NCBI RefSeq assembly: GCF_000002425.4
Contig: NC_037274.1
Span: 12,601,909-12,665,908 of the forward strand
DNA length: 64,000 nt
DNA from: Physcomitrium patens
Lineage: Eukaryota > Streptophyta > Bryopsida > Funariales > Funariaceae
Reading direction: 5' to 3'
The position numbers were made by a program, and so were the translations under genes. Of this stretch, positions 11,730 to 23,750 are shown piece by piece; position 1 is the first letter of the stretch, and every line of letters starts with the position of its first letter. A model generated the notes under the pieces. That model ran no database searches and was not told where the DNA came from. It was given only the letters and a program-made list of their open reading frames with translations.

Positions 11730-13345
11730 AAAAGGTCATGTTTTGCTATAATGTAGGCGACCTTGAACAACGATCAAGAGGCTCCAAAGCCTGCCACTTC
11801 CTTCACACCGTGCTAAAGCGACTTGGTCCGTGCTGCCCCGCTCTGCTACTAGTACTACCCCATGAGGCGCCAGACTTGCTCATGACTCCCAATTCTTAGC
11901 CGAAGCAACAGTAGTACTCAGTATTCCCTGTACAAGCGTTACTCGCAGGATGAGCCTCGTGAGGATGTGAAGACGAGATTTGATAGTACTGGTCTGCTAA
12001 TCTCCATTTGCTAGGAGTTGTTATACATTTTTTCCGAGCTTTAAGTCAATTAGTGGTTACAGGTAGATTCGTTCGATTGCTTGCAATTGGTTTTAAACTT
12101 AACAGTCTCAGCGCTGTAATTGATATAGCGCCTTTGCAGTGTGATGCGATTCAAAACTCGAGTTGCTACAGGTGAGACTTAACCAACCTTTAAGTGTCAT
12201 CTCAGCAACTCTGGGATGTGAAATCATGTTCCGATGCAAGAAATGAGCGGGGAAAATGGTCGCTGACTGATGGTGAGCTCACCTTCTTGTGTTGGATGAT
12301 CGGTTCAGATTTGGTGATCTTCTTTGTGGGAGAGTCAGATTGCAAGAGTCAAAGATGACTTGCAAGCCACAGTTGCGAGCTTAGGCAAACTGACTTGCTA
12401 TTAACACTGCTTTTCAAAGGCCGAGTCTTTTGGCTCACTTCAGATTCTTTGCAGGCAAGGCTTTAGACTCTACTTGGTTTGGAGTTAGCAGCGAGTGTAG
12501 CAACGTAATATTTGCGTGACGTGACAATTGCCTTGTTTCTGGGTTAACACAGCTATTACTAGAAACCATATTGTTACAGTGACCTCAACTTATGGAGTTT
12601 ATGGAATATGGGGACGTTGCCAAGTTTTTTTATTCTGTTATTTGTTGGACAGCCATGGCATATCTACGTGCTTGAAATATCTGTCTGTGAATACATGTTC
12701 GCGTTGTTAGATGTCATTTTAAACCTAGGATCTCTAATTGATTCAGCTCATATGTTTTTATTATTATTTTTAGGTTTGCAGCTGTTTGGAAAAATAAGAT
12801 AGCACGGCCAACTTGTCCAGAAAAATGGAAGTTTTTGGTGGACTAGTGTTTCCAATGGAACTGGGATTTCATTGATCCAAACTGTAGTATAAGGGCAAAA
12901 GAAAACTTTTTGTGGAACTTTCAGAGGCTCTACATTAAAAATGCATGAAGATTTTATGGATATAGATTATATGAGTTAGGTGATTTGAATGCGAGATTAT
13001 GGAGAATAATTGCACGTTACCAACCTACCCAGTCCTTCCATTGGTGAAGGAAGTAGTGACTTGCGATTGTTTCCCATAACCCTACTTGCTTTTGAGTTAT
13101 TGTGCATTATTTTAGTACAAGCCACTTTGAGCCCTTGATCCTATTTAGGATGGAGTTCAAAGAGGCTGTTTAAGATTCTGGTCACTAAGAAAGACTGCAA
13201 TACTTTAGTTAACATGCTTGAAAGCACCTAATAATTGATGCTTTGTTATGCTTGATGGAAGATGAATGGTACTTCAGGAAGAGTTTGCAGTTTCTAGCAC
13301 TCTAAATTCCAATCCTTTCGTCTTATCTGATTAGGTATTGGCTTA
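11730..13345 (+). other. Upstream region and probable 5' leader of the kinase-lectin gene
   Basis: There is no convincing coding region here, although base composition is ordinary rather than AT-rich. Directly before the start codon, a pyrimidine-rich stretch ends in CTGATTAG at 13334, a good splice acceptor, so a non-coding first exon somewhere upstream is likely. An in-frame stop at 13328 shows that the protein cannot continue upstream without splicing. I could not place the transcription start. Confidence 0.4.
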
Positions 13346-16300
13346 ATGGCAAGAATTGGCTGTGTGGAGATCATGGCTGTATGGAGATCATGCATCAACA
13401 ATTGTATGCAAAGCAGGTTATTTAGTTGGTGGAAACCCAATTTCAACAGTATTGAGCTGGTAGGCTCAAATGGTCTACTTAACCTCTGCAAGGAAACAAT
13501 AGCCAAAACGCTCACTAGATCAAGTGAAAAACATTTCATGAACAAGCACCAATGTGTCTTGCTATTCCAAAGACTTTCAGAGACACATGATACTTTGACA
13601 AAAGTTCAACAGTCAATATCCTTTGATCTTGATGAAAAACTGTTTCTTGTGCTTCAAGAGCTTCTCCAAGTTCTCCAGGATGTTGAGAGGGTCATCCAAT
13701 CCAGCTACGTCATCACTTCAGAATGGCTGAGAGCAGCTATTGAACAAAGTGATATGAAAGAGACCTTTTCAAAACTCATATATGAAATGCAATGGCATAC
13801 AGATGTCCTTCAAAGCATCTGTATGGACTGTATTAGAATCTCCACCATCACATTTGAACTAGCATGGTGCTTTGGTCAGTTAAGTGTGAGGGATGAGTTT
13901 GCTTTATTAGCAGCCAATAAAGAAGATGAGATAGCTCTGAAAAACAGTTTCACATCTTTGAGGTTACAGAAATCGATTGAGAGAGATTTTAGAAATCAAT
14001 TGCTGAAGAAGATGGAAGCCCTAGAAGATCAGCTTGCATCACCACTTGGTGGTTCACATCAGCTACTTGAAAATGAAGATCAACACAAGGAGCAATCAAC
14101 AATTATGTGCAAGGATTCAAATGAAATCAACTCGGTTACTTCATCCTTAAATTTATTTTTTTTAAGTCCTCAAGACCTGCTCAATTGTCTCAGTGGAGAA
14201 TTAGTTGGTTTGGGTGCCAGTGGACGTGTGCAAAGGATAAATCTTCTGGGAAGCACCTTCACAATGAAGATTTTTGAGCAGAAGAATACAACATCCTTTG
14301 ATCAGGAAATGGCAGCTATGCAAAAATTGGGGCATCATCCTCATGTTGTGCACCTCTTGTGCTATTCTAAAACAGACGACAAGTGCTTCTTAATCATGGA
14401 AAAGATGGACATGGATCTTTCTCAATTTTTGCAGGAGAAGAAAGTAAAAGGCAATAAACTTTCAGTTGTGGAGGCTATTGTGCTGATGCTCAACATTGCT
14501 GAAGGCATTAGGTACATTCACAGCAAGCAAATGGCACATTGTGATCTTAAACCAAGGAATGTCCTTGTGAATGTTGAAGTTGATCCCCTAAGCAAACTGT
14601 TGAAAGCTTGTGCAGTGAAGATTACTGATTTTGGTTTGACCAAAACAAAAAATGTTGGCAAAACATATACAGACCAAACTTGGGACACAGACACCCTATG
14701 GTATGTGGCTCCAGAGGTTGCAAAAGGAAAGGACAATAGGAGTAAAAGAGTGAAGTTTAATCTAATGAAAGCTGATGCCTACAGCTTTGGTATCTTATGT
14801 TCTGAGATTCTGTCTGGGGAGAAAATGTCTGAAGACCAACCGGCAATTGATTTGAAGAAGAAAGTGAAGGCTAGTGATAGTCCAGAGTCTAGACCAGATC
14901 TTTCAAAGGTATCATTTCCTCCATTGTTGGAGTCTCTAATTAGGAGATGTTGGGCTGAAAATTCCCGTGTCCGGCCAAAGTTTGACAGGATCTGTGAAGA
15001 ACTGAGGTTCATCAAAGGGCTACTCCTACGAGGTGAGTTGTTTGCATGCAAGATTTTCTTTTACATCACTGGAGCCTGTCCAATTTTTTACCTTACTTGA
15101 GTGCAGGTTTTGAATATTTCAATTTTGATTGCTTGATATCAATTTTACTCCCATTTTTTTGGCATTATGATTCTTAGGTGATCACAAGATACTCGAGAGT
15201 GATGACAATTGGGAAGAACTTGGATCCAAGATCAAGGGGGCAAAGGTATGCAAATGTTCATTTTGAAAATTGAACTGCCTCAAATTTCCAACACAGTATA
15301 TGATACATGAATCCAACCAACATTTGCACATCTGAATGTGTTGCTTCACAAGTTATGTCAACATGAAAAACTTTGTGATTGAATTATGTAAGGTCAGTAA
15401 TCAAGTTTATGAGTTATTGCAACTTGAATCTTGTGTAAAATTTGAGCTCTAAATTCTTAAGATTTCCTTGGGCTTATGTATAACATTGCACTGTAAATAT
15501 CATTTGAACATACATTTAGTTAGATATACTACTTTCATGTAAAAATTGTAAGATTTTTTGTTTTTACAATAGTTTTGTTATTGGTTTAGAAAAATTGTAG
15601 ACAGACAATCAAACCTTTTGGTTGAAAAGAATTTCTTAAACCCTTACTGATTGAATAAATATGTACTAAGAGTAAGGATGGGTTTGTGGTACACCAATGA
15701 GACAAAACAGCATCAAATATCATGCAGACATTGCATTAGTGGTAATTTTGAAGAAGGTGAAAAATCTTCAAATGTGGCTGCATCAATGAAAGGTGTAAGA
15801 CAAGGACCATGGGGACGTCATGAACCAAATAAAAAAACAGGTCTCTTTGATCATGTGGCTGCTTCTATTAAATGGATTAGGTTGAAATACCAACAAAATC
15901 CACCAGGAATTGGATTATTAGAGGTGGGATATCTTGAACTGGATGGAGAAGAGTATGTGGAGAAATACTCAAGTGATATCATTGGAACCACCTACTGCAA
16001 GGTAACTTCTCTTTACATCCTTACTAAGTAGTATTATCAATTTCAAATGCTGCCATTTACCTTGTTATGCAGAAACAATTTTCATTCTTTGGGTATGGTT
16101 TTGCTAAAGATTGTAATGGCTACTGTTTGTACAACTTCAGATTGATTTCAAGCCTGATGAATACATAAAACAAGTTACTGGATCAGTGGCTCGGCATGAG
16201 GTTACAGTAGGAGATGATAAAGTTGGTCTCATTTGTGTGTCATCCCTTACTATACATACAAATATCAAAACTTATGGTCCATTTGGTGATGATACCATGG

Positions 16301-16440
16301 GTACTCAATTCAAAAGTGGTATTGGAGAAGTGATTGGATTTTTCGGAGCAAGCGGTGTTCTTCTTGATAAATTAGGAGTTTGGATAATTCCTAATGATCA
16401 AGAAGATGGTGATCCAAGTCATCTTATAGAACAATCATAG
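13346..16440 (+). CDS. Kinase-jacalin fusion protein: helical N-terminus, non-RD protein kinase, jacalin lectin domain
   Basis: Four coding exons are modelled: 13346-15032, 15178-15245, 15711-16001 and 16141-16440, giving about 781 residues. The donor sites GT(G/A)AGT-like at 15033, GTATGC at 15246 and GTAACT at 16002 keep frame with acceptors ending at 15177, 15710 and 16140. The exon 3 acceptor has a poor pyrimidine tract and is the weak point. Residues about 40-240 are helix-rich with a late coiled-coil-like stretch, resembling the N-terminal bundle seen in plant MLKL-type kinases. The kinase domain (about 280-560) shows GLGASG at 288-293, the ATP-site lysine K308, HCD at 398-400 in place of HRD, DFG at 428-430 and APE at 455-457, so it looks catalytically competent but non-RD. 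Exons 3 and 4 encode a jacalin-type mannose-binding fold with GPWG near its start, then YGPFG, GFFGASG and LGVWI. No signal peptide or membrane segment is evident, so it is probably cytoplasmic. Non-RD kinases and jacalins both occur in plant immunity, and a defence role is inference. The lectin could instead act in sugar sensing. Confidence 0.85.
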
Positions 16441-16903
16441 ATTACAAGGTGAAGTTCTTAGTTTTATTTAACAAACATAAATTTGATTTAAGTGCTTAGT
16501 TTTGTTTCTTTTATCACATCATAGATAGTTTAACAAGTTTGTTGTATTAACTTTCTAATTATTTTACTTTTTTTTGTTACTTATTCTTACAAAATATTTT
16601 AATTAAACTAGGATAAGATATGTTCTAATTTTTTATTCTTGGTGGATTTTGTTAGAAACTTGAATTTTCATTAAATATTTAGACCTTGTGGTGTATTCTA
16701 TAATTATATCTTTCTTTTTATTTATTTAATATAAATATAGAAAATATTGCATTTATTTGATATTATCTTTTAACAATGTAAGAATAAATAATATTAGTTT
16801 TGATTTGATTAAATAAAAATATTTCTTTATAGAAAATAAATATAAATAAAGTCAAGTTTAAGATAATAATAAGTTATTATTCAATAAAATTACATACTAA
16901 ATA

Positions 16904-16946
<43 letters not shown>

Positions 16947-17101
16947 TATATTTTTTATATTAATGCTTATAATTAATAATAAAAATAATGATCATAACTA
17001 AATAGAATTAGGTTTAGGATTTAGGTTTGAATTTTCAAATTTATTCTAAATTTAGAATATTTATTCCTTAGAATTTATACGATTGCTATTCTTGATAATA
17101 T
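16441..17101. other. 3' flank of the kinase-lectin gene, AT-rich, with TA microsatellite
   Basis: The stretch follows the stop codon and becomes AT-rich. It includes a TA run at 16912-16939. No poly(A) signal could be assigned with confidence and no further gene is seen. Confidence 0.6.
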
Positions 17102-19370
17102 TGTCATATTATATGAAATCTTGCTTAAAAATACACCAAGCTCCTAGTTGTAGAAGATAAGTTGAAATGCAAAAATAATCCTATTATGTCTAATAGAATC
17201 TTAAATAACCTTTGGTGGATCTTAATAATCTTGATTGAACTTTGACTAATCCAAAATAAACTTAAAAGTAGTTATAAAAAAAATACAAAGAATTTCCAAA
17301 CTAATTCCAAACAAAAATAATAAGAAATCTTAAAAAAATATAAAAATAAACCTTTAAAGAAATAACAATAATCTTAAAGAAATACTAGAAATAAAAAATA
17401 TTAAAGAAACAATAAAGAATTTTAAAGAAATTCTAAAAATAAAAATCTTAATGTAACTCTAATTAAAATCCCAATTGAATCTTAATCAAACTCTAGGTCA
17501 AATCTTAGATCAAATCTCAATTGAAATCCTAATTGAACCTTAACCGAATTCTAGATTAGATCCTAATGAAATCTTAATGAAATCTTAAATCCTAAAAAAA
17601 CCTTGAACAAGTTTTAAATCAAATTCTAAGCAATCTTAGACCAAATCTGAAACCAAATCCTAATCAAATCCTAAATCTTAAACAACTCTCAACAAACCTT
17701 ATAGCAAATGAAATCTCAACAATCAATAATCAAACCTTTAATATAAACTCAAAATTTGCACATTTTTTAATGTCTTAGTAAAAAATAAGCACAAAAAAGA
17801 TCAAATCAATTTTACTTACTAATTGAGAGAAATGCAAGATAATCCAATTGGGTATTAAATGGCTTTTTACTCGAATCTGAATATTAAACTTCCAATGTCA
17901 ATATTTCCTTCTTGAACCATTGAATTGCTTCTAAATTTCAATTAAAATATTGGAAATTGAGTCTAATATCTACACAAAAAAAAATTTACTTCAATTTAAT
18001 TGACAAATTGCTAAAGATCTTAGAAATACTCACTAACCTTCAAACTCCAATTTCTAAGACCTTGATCCATAAGAACCTTCATATACTTTGATCTAATCCT
18101 TTGATTGTCTTCAAAAATTTTACACATATTTACAACTATTACATAAATACATTGTCTAAAATTCACTTGTATATATACCAAAAACTAAAGAAATCCTCAA
18201 TTTTATAAACATATTTTTATTTCTCAAAATCTAAATCAACTAAGAACATTACTAACTTTAAAAACTCCTCCAAAACTCAATATTGACTCAATTGATATAA
18301 AACCAATGCCTAAAAATCTCTCCTCAAGTTTTCTCTTAAATTTTTTTTTGATCTACTAAAGGAACTTGGATTCACTATAGGTGCATGGTTTTGTGACTCA
18401 GGGTCTGATTTTGACCCAGTGTCATGGATATACATATGTATTCTAATAATTACCTATATGATAAGGTAGAAGTAAATAAATGTAGATTAATTTCATAAAG
18501 TCTTCTAAAAAAGCTTCTTAGAAGCTTTATAGACACAATTTTGACTTAAGATGCGTTTGTAGGTTAGAAACTTGGCCAACAAGTTAATCATGTATTGGTA
18601 GCTTATTGAACAAGTTAACTCCATATAATAGCATGTAAAAAAAACTAACTATGTGGTGCATAAATAGACAACTTGCCTTGCAAGTTAAGACATGTGGCTA
18701 GCAAAGTCAACCTATATTGGAGGTCCTATAGAATATTGCCACGTAGCTCTTAATTAGAGAGTATATATGGAGGCAAGACTGAAGCCTTTTTCACTCTTGT
18801 CAATGCCTTTTTAGTCATTAGTCTTGTTATAAGACTTTCTAGTCTCTTGGTTTTTAGCAATAGTCATTCTAATTCAATAATATATCATCTTGGAGTGACT
18901 TTTTAATTCTTTTCAGTGTCACAAGAATGTATTGAGGATTTTTTTCTTCAAGATTTGTGCCCTTGATACCTAGGTTAACAACCAATCATCTTTGGATATT
19001 AATTCTTGTCTTTTTCAAATAGATTTTGCTAAAATCTACTCTTAACTCCTTTCTACACATGTCTAAATCATTTAATTTTTCAATCTACTTTGTTTTGCCT
19101 TATTTATGATTCTACAAAGTAGAAGCCTATTTTACAAAAAAACAACATTAACACCTTTTAGTTTTGCAATCTTTTTAATTATTATCTATATTTCTAAGAT
19201 GATTTGCTATAATATTTTAAAATAAGATCTTCTAAAATATAATATTTTTTTTATTTATTAGCTATATTATATTATAATAATATATTTAGAAATATTCTAA
19301 TAAATTATTAACTATTCTTTAAAAAATATGATAAGTCCAAATCCTATTATAAGTCATGACTTTTATAGAA
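17102..19370 (+). repeat. D-like LTR, solo, old, split by a solo A LTR
   Basis: The start (TGTCATATTATATGAAATC, then CTAGTTGTAGAAG) aligns with the starts of the D LTRs at 43350 and 50194 and of the D-like LTR at 36274. The middle contains the AATCCTAA-type repeats typical of the D-like LTRs (about 17450-17700). The last part (from about 18975, with TTTACTAGAATTTACTCTTAA-like sequence) matches the end of the 36274 copy. It is interrupted by the A LTR at 18420-18968. The right end is approximate and no target duplication is evident. Confidence 0.65.
18420..18968 (+). repeat. Solo A-family LTR nested in the D-like LTR
   Basis: It begins TGTCATGGATATACATATG and ends CCTTGATA, with a TATATATGG box near 18773, and is collinear with the other A LTRs. 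The left flank CCCAG and right flank CCTAG form a nearly perfect target duplication. The D-like LTR sequence resumes immediately afterwards. Confidence 0.85.
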
Positions 19371-19404
19371 TTATCAGCAACACTTAACCTTCTCTAGTCT
19401 ACTA

Positions 19405-19640
19405 TCAACATCTTATAGTACAATCCTAAATCCTAATGAAATCTTAAAGTCTAAATCAAATCTTAATAAAATCCTATAAAAGATTGAAACCTCAATTAAT
19501 AATAATTCAACTATAGATTTTAATATAAACTTTATAGACCTCTTAATTACTTGATTGAAAACAAATAAAAATAATTTAAAGAAGATCAAACTTATCAAAT
19601 AGAAAATAAATTTTATAATTTTTAATAATAGATTACTTAA
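19405..19640 (+). repeat. Possible second fragment of a D-like LTR
   Basis: The AATCCTAAATCC run and the following segment around 19480-19600 resemble the middle of the D-like LTRs. The match is short and AT-rich, so this could be chance or a local duplication. Confidence 0.35.
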
Positions 19641-19980
19641 TGTCTGTTAAATAAGAATACTTGATACTAAAGAATTAGTCTAATTTAAGTCCACAACTTA
19701 ATTTTTCTATCTACAATAATCTAAAGTTACTTCAATACATCAATCTATACTAACTTAATTATATCTCTATGACAAGATTGTTTTAATTTATAATAATCTT
19801 GATAAGATGTATAAATTCTAATCTATTAATTTGATTTTAGCACAACCTCAATTAGATAATCTTTGTTTCTTGACTTAATAAATTTTATTTTTTATAACTA
19901 TTAATTTCATTAACGATATAAATCTTTATAAATAAGATTTTTTGATATATTTAGAATAGATTGTATCTTTTTGTCTTACA
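19640..19980. other. Unassigned AT-rich stretch before E1
   Basis: No gene is seen. It occupies the position where an E1 5' LTR would be expected, but I could not align it to the E2 LTR. Confidence 0.3.
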
Positions 19981-22900
19981 ATATAGTGTATGCAGGATTA
20001 AAAAAAGCTAGTAAATTGATGCATGGATAGTTTAGAGGATATAATAGATGATTAGGAAGAAAAAGTAGTTAACATTGGATATATGATGTTTGGTATCTAG
20101 GAATAAGTATAAGTTATGAGTTTGGAGAAAGACAAGTAAGTAAAATAAGAGACTTATGAGAGATAGGATTACAAACATTTATATTTAACTATAAAAAAGA
20201 ATCTATGGATATTCAATTCATAAAAGACCTTTAATATTTGAATTTTATATTCCTTTAACAAAATTCCTAAGGATGCTTGTGGAGAATTCATTTAAAAGTA
20301 AAGTGTCTCTATCAAATCCGATTACTAAAGATAAAAGAGAAGAAGAAGAATTTGATATACCATTAAGTATATTTTAAATATTTGTTGCGACATAATCTAG
20401 TAATGCCTTATCTTCAAATTTAAGTCCATTAATTTTGACTAGAGGTCATTTTAAAGTTTTTCAAAATCTTTTTTTTTGCTACCAATAGAAACTATAAAGT
20501 TGTTAGAAGATATAGATTATGAATGTATTTTTGGAAATATAGAGATTCTAATAGGAAAGAATAATACTCAAGTTTAAAAGAAGATAAAGGACATATTGGT
20601 AATTCCAATGGTAGCAGTAAGTCTAGTAGTACCAATTACAGTATAAATAGGAGCATTGGGAGATCGTACCACTAGCATGGCTTGATTACCAACTTTTAGT
20701 GAATGACCAAGTACTGATTCAAACTAGTATTTGTGTCAATTTTTGATCGCATGTATAGCCAATAATGGTAGAACTAAAGATATTTGATTACGATGCTGTC
20801 AATAATCTTAAAAGATACAACATTTGAATGATACAATCATCAACTAGTGGATCAATTTTTTAATTGAGAAGCATTAAAGAATGCATTTTTAATCCTTTTT
20901 TGCCCAATTAATTTTGTAGATTATCTATTAGAAAGACTAATTAAAATAAAATGATTCAAAGAGAGGCGATGGAATCCTACTATGGCCGTGTGGCAGATAT
21001 GCTCTGTAAGTGGCTATATAACCTAATGCCGGAGCCTTTTGTGTTATCTATATTGATTAATAGATTGCATCCACCTGACCTCAAGATATTTGTCAAAGAA
21101 GCCTAACCAGATATAGTCGTTGTATGTCTTATTAGAGCCAAAGTATGGAAAGAATGTCATTGTGATCAATTTTTAACTATGGAAGGGACTATGATTTGAG
21201 CTCAAAGAAGTTATCTAGTCTCAGAATGGAATAGAATTGCAAGTGGTTATTTCAAATTGATAACTACAAGTACCAATTTAATTACTAATATACATGGAAT
21301 AATCAATGTTGTGTCATTGAAAGCCATACTGCTATCAATAGGAGTTCTATTTTTCTAATTTTCTTCTTATCAATAGCCACTAGTAGCTACAATTGATTTG
21401 CTTATAATTTTAGATTCAAAAGATATAAATGAAATTTTTTTATTAAACTTGATTAAAAAAATAGAATAATTGGTAGTTAATATGGCTAAAAATAAATCAA
21501 AGCAACAGAAATCGACCAATACAAGGCCTAATATATGGTTGAGTAATTATAAGGACAAAGGCCATTTGATGACCAAATATTCTTTGCCACTACAAATAAC
21601 TGTGCAATGTATATTTTGTAAAGGAAAATATTTAACTACAAATTTTTGGAATTTACAAAAGCAACAATAATTCAACCAACTCACTAGAATGTTAATGAAG
21701 TTCAAATAAGGAATATATTTGGCTGGAATGGAAATTGCTCAAATAAACAAAATTAAATGTTTAATGATTTTTAAGGTTCAAATTATAATCAAGGATATGC
21801 ATCAAATCTCCAAAGCTATTTAAAAGATCAACATAGATATTAGCAATATTCTTAAATATTGCAAACAATTTCAATTTCTTCAATACCAAGAAGATAATCG
21901 AGATTGTTTATCAATCCAACTTAGAACAGGCTTAGCCGGTTTATACTAATAGAAACATCTAATGTACTAGATGGTATAAGATAACAACCACTTTTTTGTT
22001 ATTGTTCTAAATATCTAGAATATTATGCTAATGACTATCCTAATTCAAGAATTAATGATGATTATGTCCTAATTTGTGGAAATTGTAAGCAATCTGGATA
22101 TAGTTATCAATAATGCAATGCTCTATTTAATTTCAATAATTAGAATTAGCAAATGCAGTTGAATAATTTGACAGAGGAAAAAGGTCAAGTTTAATAAGAA
22201 CCATCAATGCATCGAGTTGAAATAATTAATGCAGTAGTGACATGAGGCCAAGAAAAAGAAAATGGTCTAATTAAAAGAATAGAAGAGCTAGTAGGAGACA
22301 AGGACCACAACTTAGAATTAAGAAATAGTAATTCAATAGCTGTGCTAGGAAGCATTCCAATATCATATCAAAATCCAATCCAACACACTAATCCAAAAAC
22401 CAATACTAATATGGCATTCCAATAAGAGTCTATTTTAATTTTAGCCAATTCAATATTAGAAAGGTCTCATGATACTTCATATCTAATAGATGATTTACTA
22501 GTCTAAGAAAAATAAAAAAAAACACAGTCAATAGTATCAATTTTTGTACGAATAAAATGAAAATTGCTACCTCCAAAGACACAACTAAAATCAATGAAAA
22601 AAAATGGAGCATTGGAAATTGCTTCTAATATGGAATCTTATGATATTTTGAAAGATCTAGACCTAATCCAACCCTTGATTTTAATGAAGCAACTTTTAGC
22701 AGTAATACTAGAATGTTGTTCTATATTGAATTTATCATTAATAAAAAATAAACAACTAAGTAAAGCAATTTGTGAGGTCAGTTTGAACCTTGACGTAGGT
22801 GCACCAACTAATGATGTCTTAATTGATGGAGTTATGATTTTTGGCATCCAAGTAGATGGTAGCTCTAATGTAAATTTGATGAATGCAGATATGATAGAAG

Positions 22901-23191
22901 CTTTGGATTTGAAAAACTAGTTGCCTACCTCATTGATATTAAGCATGGCTAATCATAACCAAATTAAATCAATGGATATTTTGTAGAGTATTCATATTAT
23001 CATTATTGATATTGAATATAAAATTGATTATATTAATTTTTGATTATAAAATTTAACTTAATTGTATTCAATTTTATTGATACAATCATAGTTATATCAA
23101 GCTAGAGCATGGAATGATTGGGATCATAATACTCTGATTATTAGAAAGAGAACAAAAAAGATTATATTGCAAATATATCCAGTGTAGAATT

Positions 23192-23750
23192 TGACATGGA
23201 CATATGCATGTAAGCCAATAATTACATATATAAATAGATAGAAGTAAATAAAAGCAGATAAAAGTAAGTTAATTCTATAGTATTTAGTATGGAAGCTTCC
23301 TAGAACCTTCATAGATGGTACTTTGACTTTATAGGTGTCTTTAATTGACTTTTTGGGATTAGAAACGTGGTCAAAAAGTTGGCCATGTGCCACACATGTT
23401 GTTAGCTTAAAGACCAAGCTAATTATGTGGCCTATACATAGAAAAACTTGCCTTGTAAGTCAAGGCATGTGTTCTATAAAGTCAACACATATTGGAGGTC
23501 CTATAGAACGTTGCCACGTAGTCCATAGTTAGATAGTATATATAGAGACAAGAGTGAAGCCTTCTTCATTCTTGTCAACTCCTTTCTTGCTCCTAGTCTA
23601 GTTTCAAGGGTCTCTAGTTTTCTTGTCTTTTGACAATAGCCATTCCAGTTTCTTTCTTAATATACATATCAAGTTATTTCTATTTTGTCATCTTTCTTTG
23701 AGAAAAGTCTCATTTGTTTATTTTTTTTTATCAAGTTCTTGTTCTTGAAA
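23192..23750 (+). repeat. A3 5' LTR
   Basis: The 559-bp LTR starts TGACATGGACATATGCATG and is collinear with the 3' LTR. It includes the TATA box at 23537 and the paired GAAnnTTC half sites near 23292-23310. Confidence 0.88.
23537..23545 (+). promoter_or_regulatory. TATA box of the A-family LTR
   Basis: TATATATAG followed by a conserved AGACAAGAGTGAAGCC segment recurs in all A LTRs (for example 32451 and about 58003). This is the expected place for the LTR promoter, with transcription starting a few tens of bases downstream. Confidence 0.6.

Noticed and set aside
12528-12802. Extra coding exons of the kinase gene
   Set aside because: Two overlapping short frames with cysteine- and leucine-rich products resemble nothing in kinase or lectin families. 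The region is more likely leader or intron.
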